From: Symsagittifera roscoffensis
Taxonomy: Eukaryota; Xenacoelomorpha; Acoela; Convolutidae
Length of the DNA: 64,000 nt
Direction: 5' to 3'
Assembly: GCF_963678635.1 (NCBI RefSeq)
Contig: NC_087065.1
Coordinates: 2,170,001 to 2,234,000, forward strand
Part shown: positions 1-10,483 of the stretch, one piece after another
Position numbering within the stretch: position 1 is the stretch's first letter
Layout of the letters: every line of letters starts with the position of its first letter
Notes under the pieces: model-generated
What the model saw: the letters and a program-made list of their open reading frames with translations, nothing else
What the model was told of the DNA's origin: nothing
Database searches by the model: none
Position numbers and translations under genes: made by a program

Positions 1-2305
1 CAGATTTGTACTTCAATTTCTACATAGTAACATCATGCATTTAACTATATATAACGTTAATTAGGTATGAAAACATCAAACTGGATTTAAATGTGGGCGA
101 TTGGAAAAAAGCGGATGTAGGGTATGAAAAAAAGTTCACAACAGTTAGTTTTTTCAACATGCCATGTGTTATTGCATAATTATACTGTTAAATTTTATGA
201 TAACAATGACAATTATGACAATTTTGTGAAAACTTATAAACTTATAGTATGTTTTCTAAAAACTATAACCTTTAGCTGAAAAATGGGGGAATGATTGAAG
301 GAAGTAACCAAAAAGAATTCTATAATGAAATGAAAAAATGAGCTTTTTTTCTAGTTCCCTCAACTTTCAATTTCAGTTTTTAAAAACGAATTTAGCCTTG
401 TCATAATGCAAAGAATCTGGCATGGTGAAAAAAATAGCAACTGCAAGCACATTCTTATTTATACCTTTCAAGCTAGTCTGTTTTTTCAAAATTCTGCCTG
501 CGGCCTAGAAAATCTGGTTAAAACAAAGTATTTTTAGTGCTTGTGGAGAAAAAAAAAGTTCGTCAAAATTTTCGAAATTTTTTTGAAAATCCGCCCCCTC
601 GAGAAAATCCTAGATCCGCCCCTGTTTAGAATCTTGAAAAAATCTTTCAATTATCTTTACCTAAACTTGAAATGAATTAGATCAATTCTGTTTTTCATTA
701 AAAAAATTCAGTAGCCATTTATTATTTATTTTTTCAGCCAATTTACTTCGTGTTAAAAATGATCTATCAATTTGTTCAAAACTTTTTCTGCAAAACCGTT
801 GAACTTCAAATTCTTACAGAGTGAGATAGTCAAATGATAACTTTTAGCCGAAAAAAATTGAAATTACCAAAACTTTGAGCAAAGTATTCTCAAATCGTTT
901 CTTTTTTTTTTCATCCGCTACCTTGTCACGAATACTTAATGCCGCATTACTCAAAAAAGTTTTCCTAGCGATCGAGAAAAATTGGTAATAAATAGGAAAA
1001 AAAGCTATTTACTTGGGTGGAAAAGTAATTTTCTTGGTAAAAACGGGACGTTTTTTAATAATTTATTGGAAAAGTGTAAAAACGGAAAAGTGAAGAAAAC
1101 GTGTCGGGCCTTTTCCTTAACGAAATGTGATCGCTTCACTGAAACATGAAAATATTGCGATGACGAGAACTTTTTATCTCCTCGCGACTAACAAACTCGA
1201 TGACGTTCCACTCTAAAATTACCACGACTATTTTTTAAAACACCGAGTTTAGCAATGTCGACAGAGATGCCAGCCAGGAGCAACACAACATTGCAACTGT
1301 ACTCAAAGTCTGTGTTTCGAAGTCTGTGTAGAAAAAGTTGCAAAACGTTAAGTTGTAACCCGTTTTTGCTGCAGTAATTTTTATAGACTGAAAATTTAGT
1401 AAAAACTGAAATAAAACCTATTCTAATTCCTAAACTTCCGTGGAGCTATTTTGATCAATAAAACTTTAAAACAAAAAAAGAAGAGCTGAAGGGTTCTCAT
1501 AATTAAATTTCGACAAAAATACGAAAGTGTACAAACTTTTGAATACTCGTGAAAAAGTTGGACGTGGAACTTGTAGTTTTTTTGCTCTAAAAACAGTTAA
1601 AAGCCAATGTTTTGGGTTTTCAAGATTTAAAAACTCAAAATTTTTGGCTCCCTCTCATTATTCATTATTTTTTCAGTTGAATGAATAACTTAGAGTGGTT
1701 TTTTTTACCTCAGTGTTCATTCAGAGGTTGTCTGAAGCTCAGAGAAGTTCACCCAACGCGCTCGTTTCCCAGTCACATTTTTTATCCGATAATCATGTCT
1801 CGTCTCAAGCCGTACCCCGTCTTTCTTAGTGAGTTGTCTGATTTGTGTTAACTTCTGATTTCAGCAGATTTCCCAGGTTTTGTCTGACATAAAAGTCATA
1901 GAAACTATGCCCTCCTCTGTTTGCCGTTTGCGATATGTATAAGGCAATAAACCGTTGCTGCGATTCGTAACCGCTCACCTCTTTGCTCCGTACTGTTTTA
2001 TACTGTCACTCCTACACCAAAGCACTATTTTGTACACCGATTGAGGATTTGGAAAGAATGGTTATTCAAGCGTTCGATTGTAGATTACATCAACTCGTGA
2101 TAGTGAGATGGACTTGGTTATTAAAAAACGCTTAAATTACATTAGCTCACTGTAATTGAGACCTCGAAACTGCTAAATTGTGTCAACGACAAAATAAAGC
2201 AAGTTTTGTCTGAAGCAACCAAAAAATAAGTAAGTGCTTGAGAAGCAGCAGTTAGAGCTGGAAGAGTTAGTTGAAGCTACTCTAACCAAAAATTGGGCTT
2301 TAAGA
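1..2305. other. AT-rich non-coding stretch
   Basis: No convincing gene is visible on either strand. Apart from the MITE fragment at 475-624 it holds A/T-rich sequence with homopolymer runs. Around 1795 there is an ATG followed by 11 codons, a GTGAGT-type donor at 1829 and a TTTCAG acceptor ending at 1864. The resulting product would stop after about 18 codons, so this is not called as a gene. From about 2235 a short glutamate/leucine-rich open stretch leads up to the MITE and looks like the edge of the decayed coding region described at 2727. Confidence 0.5.
475..624 (-). mobile_element. Partial copy of the hAT-like MITE family
   Basis: The sequence ends in a terminal motif (CTAGATCCGCCCCTG, 610-624) that is the reverse complement of the left end of the complete MITE at 2306-2726. 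The adjoining CCTGCGGC block and the CCGCCCCCTCGAGAAAATCC block also match that element in inverse orientation. The opposite terminal repeat is not found, so this copy is truncated or heavily diverged. Confidence 0.7.
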
Positions 2306-2726
2306 CAGGGGCGGATCTAGGATTTTCTCGAGAGGGGAGGGGGGGGGGGGGCCAAATTTTGACAACCTTTTTTTTTGGTGGACCAAAATGATTTTTCGAG
2401 CTCTCCCAAAGCACTGTTTTGCCCATATTTTGGCTAAATTTTGTGCGCCGCAGGCAAATTTTTGAAAAAACAGTCAAAAAAACCGTTTTTGGGCACTTTT
2501 TGAAAAACTTTGACAAAAAAATCGCGTTTTTTTTGGCGCGCGCTCCCCCTCAAAGCTAGCATATATTGGCGCCAACGGCGCCTTCAGAAAAATTTTAGGG
2601 TCGGTCGGCCAAAAATGGATTTCTGAAAAAGTATCAAAGGGGGGACCCTTTGGGTCGCAGGGGGTCGAATCCCTGAGGGGGGGGGGGGGGGGGCGTCCGC
2701 CCCCCGCTTCCCTAAATCCGCCCCTG
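2306..2726. mobile_element. Complete hAT-like MITE, 421 bp, with 8-bp TSD
   Basis: The element starts CAGGGGCGGATCTAGG and ends with the inverted counterpart CCTAAATCCGCCCCTG. It is flanked on both sides by the identical 8-bp sequence CTTTAAGA (2298-2305 and 2727-2734). Eight-base duplications with CAGGGGCGG-type termini are a known signature of the hAT superfamily. There is no transposase ORF, so it is non-autonomous. Inside are long G runs (2338-2351 and 2678-2693). It was inserted into an older coding-like sequence that continues at 2735. Confidence 0.9.
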
Positions 2727-3069
2727 CTTTAAGATGAAGATGCTGATATAAAATCAAACGTACAAGAAACCAGCTCAAGCGATCTTAATGTTGCGGAGAA
2801 CAACATTGGCTGCCTGTGAATCAAGACTTGAGTGAACAAAACCACCAAAGAAAACAAGTCAACTCCAATTTTCGATTCGTCTGCAAATACTACTGTTTTC
2901 GAACTGTGCAGTGTCGGTCCGAATCAAGTTTCGAGCGTGGCAAAATTAACGCCGTGATAGGCTGTCAGGGTTTCAACTACCCCAACTTGCCGCACTATCG
3001 CATCCGTTCTGAACGTTACTGTCATCGCCGCCAAAAACTGCACCCGGGACACACAGTACCTTCAACGGC
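2727..3069 (+). pseudogene. Decayed coding region, part 1 (interrupted by MITE and element A)
   Basis: Open reading frame from about 2816 without a good ATG at its start. It encodes a Cys/His-containing segment (cysteines near CKYYC, a GCQGF motif and a basic His-rich stretch ending HPGH). The same frame continues on the far side of element A at 10380, directly after the duplicated ACGGC. The open stretch upstream of the MITE (about 2235-2305) probably belongs to the same ancestral gene. The pattern faintly recalls FAR1/FLYWCH-type zinc-binding domains, but I do not recognise the family with confidence. It may be a host gene or the ORF of a DNA transposon. Confidence 0.45.
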
Positions 3070-3411
3070 TGTTAAAAAATTAGGATATAACTGTCTGTTG
3101 GTTAGAATTGATAAAACTTAAACTAAGACTAGTTTAAGACGGGCTTGAATTAAGATTCCTACAATTTAGTTGTAGGCTTTTATTTAAGACTAAATAAAAG
3201 ACTAAGGTATCTAAGCTAAGTTAAGAGATGTTAAAAAGGTTGAATTAGTTTCAGAGGATTAGTTGAATATCAAGAATTGACAATGAACAAACTCTAAGTC
3301 TACCAAAAGCCGTTGCGCTTTTGGTAGGTAATTATAAATTAACATGGTAAGAGGTCATAACTAAGTGAAACTCAGAAGTTATAGAGTCAACATAAAGTAT
3401 CACATTTGACA
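3070..3411 (-). repeat. LTR of element A (3' LTR in element orientation)
   Basis: Direct repeat of 10038-10379, running TGTTAAAA to TTTGACA on the plus strand. It contains a perfect 11-bp stem with a 6-nt loop (CTACCAAAAGC / GCTTTTGGTAG, 3300-3327), a plausible RNA hairpin in the transcript. AATAAA-like sequences are present. Confidence 0.95.
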
Positions 3412-3419
3412 TTCCCCGC
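3412..3419 (-). other. Polypurine tract of element A
   Basis: Read on the minus strand, GCGGGGAA lies directly next to the 3' LTR. This is the expected site for priming of plus-strand DNA. Element C has the equivalent AGTGGGGAA at the same position. Confidence 0.75.
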
Positions 3420-3826
3420 GAAAATTTAACTATAACATATACTTTCGCCGCACAAAAGGAATGTTCAGACACAGGGATGAATAAGCGAGTATGCTGGTCA
3501 GGAAAAGCCCCACCATAGAGACCGTTGGGCAGGAAGATAGCACCATAATGGATTGATCGTAAGTTTATCCCGAGGTAGCACCCAGTGGGTGAGATAAGGA
3601 TTTAGCAGTGAATAATTGTATTGTTAAATGACTCAAGTTAAAAATTAAAGTGGTTCAGAAATACTCCAATCGTAACGTATAAGGCCAGCACTAGGGGTAG
3701 CTTTTCAGCTCTAAATGCGTTATAATGTTAAGCAAGGTTTCATCAGCAAAAAAAATACTAGGATTAAAGAGTTTTTCAAAGAGAGATTTCTGAAAGTTTG
3801 AGTTTGAATGGCAAGGTTACTAATCT

Positions 3827-4600
3827 TCAGTACATCTGAACTGCGTCCCGATTTGCGGCTCTATTGATCGTCCATCTCCTTAGTTCATCAAGCGTCATTG
3901 GCCGTCCCAAGGGTTCTATCGCTGAAATGATAGAAGGGGTGTTTAGCCATTCCGGATCGAGTACGATCGGTGATGATGTTGGTTCAGATGCTTCGGAGAG
4001 TAGGCCCGATGGGTGGAATTGAGTAGTACAGACGTCAGGACTGAATTTAACCTTCTTACGTGGTGTACTTTGTTTGGCTGTTACAGGGGACTTTGTATCG
4101 CTCGGATGCTCAAAACTTTCTTCCAATAAATAAACTGTTGTCGGATGCGATGATGAGGGTGGTGTCGAGGTTGTTAAATATACCACGTCAATTTGGTGGC
4201 TCTCAATTTCGATAGAGGTTGCTTCTATCGTTGGGTAAGTTGAGGGAGTGTGGATTCGATTAGGTGTTAGTTCGTCTAGATTCTCGTCTGATATGTCTAC
4301 TACGCTGGTATACACTCTCTCACCGAGAATCGTTGGGGGATTTCTAGCTCGCATGGGTCTGGTGTTATGTCGTGCATAAATATCGGGAAGTTTCTTGGAG
4401 GGCGGCGATTTCACCGGTGATGAAGCTTTTCTCTTAGCTGTACCGGACAATTTCGGTTTTGTATTGGTAGAGGCAGAGTCTAGTTTCTGTTTCTCCGTTT
4501 CTGCCATGATAGCCGGCTCAGCACTCTTTTCAGCTGGTTCCGTTCTAGGATTTTCTGGAGAAATCGGTACTTCTTGGTTTTTTTTTCTCAGCTTCTTCAT
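3827..4600 (-). pseudogene. C-terminal tail ORF of element A pol
   Basis: A 257-codon open frame at the 3' end of element A, overlapping the preceding ORF (4545-5828) in another frame. It encodes a Ser/Pro/Thr/Lys-rich, low-complexity polypeptide with no recognised domain. Element C has a similar Lys/Ser/Pro-rich tail after its integrase, so this is probably the C-terminal extension of pol, displaced by a frameshift. It could be a separate ORF, but it has no independent start that stands out. Confidence 0.55.
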
Positions 4601-5959
4601 GACTGTCCAGGAAGATTAGCTGCTGGGTTATTTGCGGGTCTACACTATTGTCGCCTGAATCGAGATCAATCAGCGGAATCTCAGCCATTTCTACCTTCTG
4701 TTCGGTCTGATTCGTGATTTCAGCTTTAGGATCTGTTCGGTCTAGTATTGGCTTTTCAGGATCGTTTAAGGTTTTGGTCTTTAGCTCTTTTAACGAGATT
4801 AGATCGCTTGCATTGTCGTCTGATACGTCTTCTGTTGGATGATTCGTCGCTCCGAGTTCATTTTCGAGAATTCTACAATGGTCGGATTTGCCCGACGGGC
4901 TTGACTCGTGGTCGCTTTCGAGGCCTATAGGGAATCTTAGTCTTTTCCGCTGTTCTTCCTCCTCTCTAAGGAGTGTCTCTCTGGAGCTATTCATGGCCGC
5001 GTTCCGCCTCGCTATATCTAGCTCTTCGCATTTCGACTGAAGGTTCCTTTTCTTTTGGGTCGCTCTTGAACTTTTAAAGCCGACGTTTCGTAGCGGTTTC
5101 GCAGTCTTCCTCAGTCCATTTGTTGCGTAAAATTTGACTAGTTGGTCTCTTTTTCTCGGGATGGCTTTCTTCTGAGCAAGTTGTCTTTTGATAGCTAAAT
5201 CAGATTTACATATTATTTTTCCGTTTTTTAAAGTAACTATGTGGTCTGACTCCCTTACAATTTCATCCTTGAGTTCTCTATAGAATGGTTCACTCTTCAA
5301 TCTATCTTGAACTTTTCTATAAAAAGTGGTCTTATCCGGCGGATTGTTCAGCACTGAGTTTTTTATGCCCAAAGCGTCTCGTTTTTCTGCACGTGAGAGC
5401 ACTTTTACTGGGGAGCCTGCGCTGGTTGGGAAGTATCTCACTGCATTAGAGATATCGTCAGAGGATGATGAGTTCTCGTCCAGATCTCCGTCTTCAATAT
5501 CATCAGGGGCGTCCCAGTCGTGTCTTCTTTCTCGACTCATGAGTTTCCGGCCCTTATCTATGCATAACAAGTTTTTGTTCCAATCAAGGTTATTTGAGGA
5601 AGGTGACTTGACTAAATTATGCCAGATAGTATTTGGGGATCTACCAAAGTGTGCTTCGAAGGGAGAGCAGTTAAGCGACTGTTGAGTTACCGTTCTTAGA
5701 CATTTTATTATCTTCAGTAAGGCGGATTCTAGTGATGGTTTTGGGCGTTCTTGTGCCATAACCAAGAGCCTTTCCTTAATGGTTCTGATTAAGCGCTCAA
5801 CTAATCCAGTGGCTCTGTGGTCACCCACTGGGCTAAATATAACCTTTATGTTATGTTCGTGGCAAAATTCTCTAATTTCTTTGGAGATACAACCAGATCC
5901 CTGATCTGTTCTGATAGTTCTGGGTATCCCATGTAGAGCTATGTATTTACTAAGAAAGT
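4545..5959 (-). pseudogene. Integrase catalytic core and C-terminal region, element A
   Basis: The segment 5829-5959 carries the second catalytic aspartate motif (IRTDQGSG) in a frame offset from the upstream ORF. The ORF 5828-4545 then begins with GDHRATGLVERLIRT, which holds the catalytic glutamate. All three D,D-E residues of the core are therefore present in sequence but spread over different frames. The rest of the 427 codons is a charged tail of about 300 residues. Integrase inserts the cDNA copy into chromosomal DNA. The break between 5960 and 5950 looks like an indel. Confidence 0.8.
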
Positions 5960-7474
5960 TTATGATAGATTTTGCCGATGTGCTGATGGGAATTTTGAAA
6001 ATCTATCCACGCATACCAATATATATATTTTTGTTCCCCATACTAGTGGTAACGGACCGGCGACATCTAATTCCATTTCTTGGTTAGGTACTTTGACCGT
6101 TGGGAGTTTCTCTAGGGTATTATGATTTGAAAGAGATTTCAAGTTTTTACCAGCTTTAACGCACTCAACACAGTTTTCGCCGTGGACTTGGATTTCACGA
6201 TAAATTTTTGGCCACCAGATGCATTGAGTTGCCAGACTTTTCATTGCAAACTGGCCTGGGTGAGCCTCATGTAGCCGGTGGAGCATTGTCGATCTTAAGC
6301 ATGCTGGGATAACTAGTCGATTGTCCAAATAAAGACATCCTCCGCTAACGTGTAAGTTATTCAAGTACGATTTATAGTAATTTCCCAATTGTAAAATGTC
6401 TTGTTTGCGGTCTTCCTCAACTGCTTTAATTATAATTTTTAGTACTAGATCTTGTTTTGATAATAAGGACATGAATTTCGAATCGAATATTTCAGGCCAA
6501 GAGAAAGGGAATATGTTAATTTTGACTGTTTTCTTCTTACTCGGTGATCTTTCTAAGGGATTATCCGACGGGTTGCTAGTACTTGGTGTTAAAGTATCCA
6601 TGTTTTCAGTTATAGAGTGTTCTGTCTGTTCATTAGGTTTTAGTTGTTCAGTCATCTCTTTCAGTGTTTTGAAATTTGTAAAAAAGTCGTTGATTTTGCA
6701 GGATGAGTCACAATCTTCCGTTCGCGAGTGGGAATTTTGGCACACTGAAATGTTAGAGTAGTTAACTATAGCTTGGAAAGTTTCAGCGGCGTTAGCAATT
6801 CGTTTCTCACGTTCTATTTCTTGGTAGGTCATATGATCTGTCGACTGGCCAACCGTATTACAGTGTGTGACGTCATGTGCTAAGTAATGTTGAGAGAAAT
6901 TATCTCTTATTTGCGACCACGAATTTCTCGGCATCATATGATCGAAGCCTAGGAGTGTACTAATTTGATTTACCGAGGCGGTAACGAATTTCTTGTCGTC
7001 AAGTTTCACTGGTGCGGGTTCACCCGATGGGTGTCGGGATAGATAATCAACAAATCCCATATCTTTAACCGGTAAATGTTCGACAGTAAAGTCGAATGGT
7101 ATTAATTTGTCCGCCCAACGAGTGAGACGTGATTGAGCCGTTTTAGTGTATTTGTCGTCTTTCAGTGCTCCTATGTGGTCTGTTAGAATTGAGAATTGTT
7201 TGCCCAATAGATAGTTTTTAAAATGGTCTATTGCCCACACTAGACCCAGCAATTCAAGTTCATTGGTGCTGTATTTTAGTTCAGCTATGTTCAAAAATTT
7301 GCTTGCAAACGCTACAGTTTTCCAGTTCCCCCGATGGTCTTGTTCGATGGACGCGTCCAGTCCTAAAAGTGAGGCATCGCATTTCACTCGGGTATTCAGT
7401 TTTACATCGAAATGATGATTCGTTACCGTGTTACAAATTTCTTTGTTAATTCTTTCAAACGCCTCAACGTGCAC
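5960..7474 (-). pseudogene. RNase H and integrase N-terminal half, element A
   Basis: A 504-codon ORF. Residues about 25-170 are a Ty3/gypsy-type RNase H, with acidic motifs KCDAS, NELELLGLVWA and LTDH. It degrades RNA in RNA-DNA hybrids during reverse transcription. A polar linker of about 200 residues follows. Then comes the integrase zinc finger (HEAHPG, then NCVECVKAGK, an H-H-C-C pattern) and the first catalytic aspartate (ELDVAGPL). The ORF ends just after RFSKFPSA, where a frameshift separates it from the rest of the integrase core. Confidence 0.88.
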
Positions 7475-7480
7475 CGTAGA

Positions 7481-8373
7481 TCACTTGAATGGTTTATTTT
7501 TCTGCATGAGTTCTCTAAACGGTGCTGATAAGGACGCCAAATTTGGTATGAACTTGTTGAATTGGTTAATCGATCCCATTAATGATCTTATATCTTTGAT
7601 ACAATTTGGTTCATTCAGATTTCTGATTGCGTCAGATTTATATATTAATGGTGTCGTCCCTTTTGCGTCGATTTTAAATCCCAATCATTCTATGTTATGA
7701 GTCAAGAATGTGCATTTTTCCCATTTTACGGCTAATCCCTCGTCGTCTAGCGTTTTTAAAACGTTGAAAACTAGTTTTTTGTGTTCATCCTCGCTACCCA
7801 CGGTAGCAATTAAGATGTCGTCGAAGTAAAAATGGGTATTTGGTAATTTTTCCGTCAAACGGTCCATTATGCGTTGAAATTCATTAGGCATATCGCCTAG
7901 CCCATAAAATCCGGTTTTAAAAGGGTAGGAGCCTGTTACTTCTCCCCCGACGATATTGAAATTACATTGATTACTAGCCTTTTCTGAAAGTGATATTTGG
8001 CTATATGCGTACTTTAGATCAATCGATGAGAACCAAATGTTTCTTTCGCCGTGGCCGCTAATCGTAACTGCTACGATATCAATTAATTCAAATAGATTCG
8101 GCATTTGATATCTATTGCGAAATGTCTGTTTGTTCAATAGTTTCGAATTTAAAGCTAATTTAATTGGCCCGTCCCTTTTGGCTGTAATTACGATAGGGGA
8201 GATGAAACAGAGCATCTAGACAATTTTTCGATGTGCCCGTCTCTTAACAGTTGGTCGATACATAGTTTAACTTTAGGGAGAAGATGTTTCGGGATGCGTT
8301 TCCCCTTTACGTGTATCGGCTTTATTGGTTCGTTAAAATAAGTGTTAACTATGAAATTCTTTGATCTACCGGT
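7481..8373 (-). pseudogene. Reverse transcriptase domain, element A
   Basis: The ORF 8215-7685 holds the palm motifs FSSIDLKYAYSQ (first catalytic Asp), the GFYGLGDMPNEFQ segment and the YFDDILIA active-site box. The fingers segment is readable upstream (8216-8373) in another frame and the connection continues in 7684-7481. The domain makes cDNA from element RNA. Catalytic residues are intact, but at least two frame changes and a stop break the coding sequence. Confidence 0.88.
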
Positions 8374-8742
8374 TCATTTTATGAAGTCTGAAAATTGTTT
8401 TGATATGTATGTTTTAAATTCACTTTGTGATGGTGTCTCTTGGTTTTGGTCTGGTTTTCTGTCCGATGCAAATCTTATTTGATTGACGTCTATCCCAATG
8501 GGTGATCCTTTCTGAATTCTCCGTAGCTCTGACCCGTTGGGTGGGGGTTGTTTCTGAAATGCTACTATTCCCAGATTCGGTAATAAGTCGTTTCCAAGGA
8601 GATTTCTTTCTGCTCCTTCGGTAATGAAACTTTTCTGGTCGCTAGCGTCCCAGCCCTTCGATCGAATTCTCACCCGAACTCTTCCAATAATGTTGATTGT
8701 GCTCCCGAAACCTTGGTACGCTTTCTTTGTTATTTCGTCCAC
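8374..8742 (-). pseudogene. Protease C-terminal / linker segment, element A
   Basis: A 122-codon ORF with a motif (INIIGRVRVRI, then LLGNDLLPNLGI) typical of the C-terminal half of retroelement aspartic proteases and the linker into RT. Element C has the equivalent INIIGKVVVRL and LLGNDNLPRIGI. It is out of frame with the preceding protease ORF because of an indel near 8740-8750. Confidence 0.7.
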
Positions 8743-9240
8743 AGGTTCTAACTTTAAAAAATCTATCTCGAATCTTCAGTTCATGGAGTAGGTCTTTTTT
8801 CATGAACGAGACTGGGCTTGCTGAGTCAATGTGGATTTCGGTACAGTAAGGGTTGAAATTTCCCAGAGATATCTTCAACGTCTTTTTTAGTTCTAGGCCT
8901 TCGTGGTTGAATACTGTTCTCACTCCACGTTCTATCTTATCTTCCACTGCATTTATTTGGGTATCCGTGTCTACCGCTAGAACTAGAAAATCATCTAAGT
9001 CGACTTCAAATTCGGGATTTTCCTGCGGGTTAACCCGGGTACTTTCGTTTTCCTGGGGTAATTGGTTTTGTTCGACTATGTTTGTTTGTGTTCTTGCTGA
9101 ACTCATGCAATGTTTTGCAAAGTGGCCATTACGTCCGCACGTATTGCAATTTCTATCCCTGGCCGGGCATGTAGTTAAGTGTCCTTTCTTGAACTGCTGA
9201 CCACAGTTGCAGCACTTATTGTTTTCGACGATATTCAGGG
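8642..9240 (-). pseudogene. Nucleocapsid zinc knuckle and aspartic protease, element A
   Basis: Reading from about 9240, the frame encodes two Cys/His modules: a CNCG-x-GH-x-C type and a canonical CNTCGRNGHFAKHC knuckle for RNA binding. After an acidic linker comes an aspartic protease with the active-site motif IDSASPVSF (DSA in place of the more usual DTG/DSG). The frame differs from gag (10038-9235), so gag and pol are separated by a frame change at about 9235-9250. It could be a programmed shift or a mutation. Confidence 0.8.
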
Positions 9241-10038
9241 TTGGTTCATTTTTTGTGGTCTCTGTACCGCATAATAGGTTGGAAATTTTAGGTACTGATG
9301 ATGAGTTTTGGTACCTTTTTCATGGACTAATACGTAAGATAGTACGTTTTCTGGGGTCAAGTATTCAATGCATAGTTTCTTTTGAATCTCAACGTTTCGC
9401 ATATTTGTAATGCAAATGTCTCTGATTTGCTCTGACTCGAGTTCCCCCAGTTTACAATTCTTTGCCAATTCGGATAGTGTTTTGTGGAATTTCTCTAAAG
9501 ACTTGTTTTCTTTCTGTCTTCGGCCAAAGAATTTAAATCTTTCGGATGTTAGATTTGTAGTGACCGTAAAAGTAGTTTTGAGTGATTCCCAGAATTCGGC
9601 AAAGTTAATGTCCAATATTCTTTTCCCAAGATTTTTATGTGAGCAGCATTTCTGTCCTTCTTTTCCAAGTGCCAGGTATAATTGTGATTTTAATTTCTTG
9701 TCAATATCTCCGATTCGAAGTCCGTTGAATTTTGCGTTGTCTTCTGCCCTTCTCCTTCTCATTTCTTCGTTGTAATTTAGTATAGCTATTCGGTGGTGTT
9801 CTTCTTTTTCGGCCCGACGGGCTTGATCATCGGACGGGTCCGCTGGTTCTGCCATGGGGTATACTAGTTCGGTTCTTACCGGTGGGTTGATTACATCTTC
9901 GACGTCCACGGAATCTTTTGCGATGATTGTTAGTTGGAACTTTTCTGACAACCTTTCCCAGTCGTGTTGATTTTCACTCGATGTGTTGTTCCAAAAAAAC
10001 TCTAGACCTCGTAGGTTCGACTCGTTTGACTGCATCAT
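9235..10038 (-). CDS. Gag (capsid part) of element A
   Basis: A 267-codon ORF starting with ATG ATG. The first A is the last base of the LTR and the following bases are the primer-binding site. The product opens with an MMQSNESNLRG segment that element C also has (MAQSTTDSNLRE). The body is helical and charged, as in retrotransposon capsids (FKFFGRRQKENKSLEKFH resembles the capsid C-terminal region). It forms the particle shell around element RNA. The ORF stops before the zinc knuckles, which lie in another frame. Confidence 0.8.
   Translation of the reverse strand: MMQSNESNLRGLEFFWNNTSSENQHDWERLSEKFQLTIIAKDSVDVEDVINPPVRTELVYPMAEPADPSDDQARRAEKEEHHRIAILNYNEEMRRRRAEDNAKFNGLRIGDIDKKLKSQLYLALGKEGQKCCSHKNLGKRILDINFAEFWESLKTTFTVTTNLTSERFKFFGRRQKENKSLEKFHKTLSELAKNCKLGELESEQIRDICITNMRNVEIQKKLCIEYLTPENVLSYVLVHEKGTKTHHQYLKFPTYYAVQRPQKMNQP
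10028..10037 (-). other. Primer-binding site of element A
   Basis: Read on the minus strand the LTR is followed at once by TGATGCAGTC. This differs at two positions from TGGCGCAGTC in element C, which fits the 3' end of animal serine tRNAs (known from several arthropod gypsy elements). The site lies inside the gag reading frame. Confidence 0.65.
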
Positions 10039-10379
10039 GTTAAAAAATTAGGATATAACTGTCTGATGGTTAGAATTGATAAAACTTAAACTAAGACTAG
10101 TTAAGACGGGCTTGAATTAAGATTCCTACAAATTAGTTGTAGGCTTTTATTTAAGACTAAATAAAAGACTAAAATATCTAAGCTAAGTTAAGAGATGTTA
10201 AAAAGGTTGTATTAGTTTCAGAGAATTAGTTGCATATCAAGAATTGACAATGAAAAAAACTCTAAGTCTACCAAAAGCCGTTGCGCTTTTGGCAGGTAAT
10301 TATAAATTAACATGGTAAGAGGTCATAACTAAGTATAACTCAGAGGTTATAGAGTCAACATAAAGTATCACATTTGACA
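10038..10379 (-). repeat. LTR of element A (5' LTR in element orientation)
   Basis: Partner of 3070-3411 with the same 342-bp length. It is followed on the plus strand by the target duplication ACGGC. The hairpin of the other LTR is present here with one mismatch. Confidence 0.95.
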
Positions 10380-10483
10380 ACGGCATTAAACGTAAACTAT
10401 TTATCTCAACCGAACGTAGATTCGACCGTGACCCCTCATGGTCAATCCTATCCCGTTCCATTTTCTTTATACTCATCGAGCCA
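10380..10483 (+). pseudogene. Decayed coding region, part 2 (resumes after element A)
   Basis: Immediately after element A, the frame that was open up to 3069 continues across the duplicated ACGGC without a stop for more than 70 codons (to about 10616). This supports a single older coding sequence that was split by A. The continuation runs into the first unit of the tandem array. The product is Ser/Pro/Asn-rich here and not recognised. Confidence 0.45.

Larger units (their letters stand above)
3070..10379 (-). mobile_element. LTR retrotransposon A (Ty3/gypsy type), full length
   Basis: A 7310-bp element bounded by two 342-bp LTRs and a perfect 5-bp target duplication ACGGC (3065-3069 and 10380-10384). 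All coding sequence is on the minus strand in the order gag, protease, RT, RNase H, integrase, which is the Ty3/gypsy order. No envelope gene is seen. LTRs differ at roughly 14 positions by eye (about 96% identical). The coding region is cut by several frameshifts and stops, so it is not autonomous now, although RT and integrase catalytic motifs are still readable. At protein level it is clearly related to element C. Confidence 0.95.

Noticed and set aside
1795-1890. Possible first exon with a 36-bp intron (GTGAGT ... TTTCAG)
   Set aside because: The spliced frame stops after about 18 codons and no continuation is seen.
2338-2351. Poly-G tract as a functional G-quadruplex
   Set aside because: It is part of the MITE; homopolymer length is error-prone and no second context supports a role.
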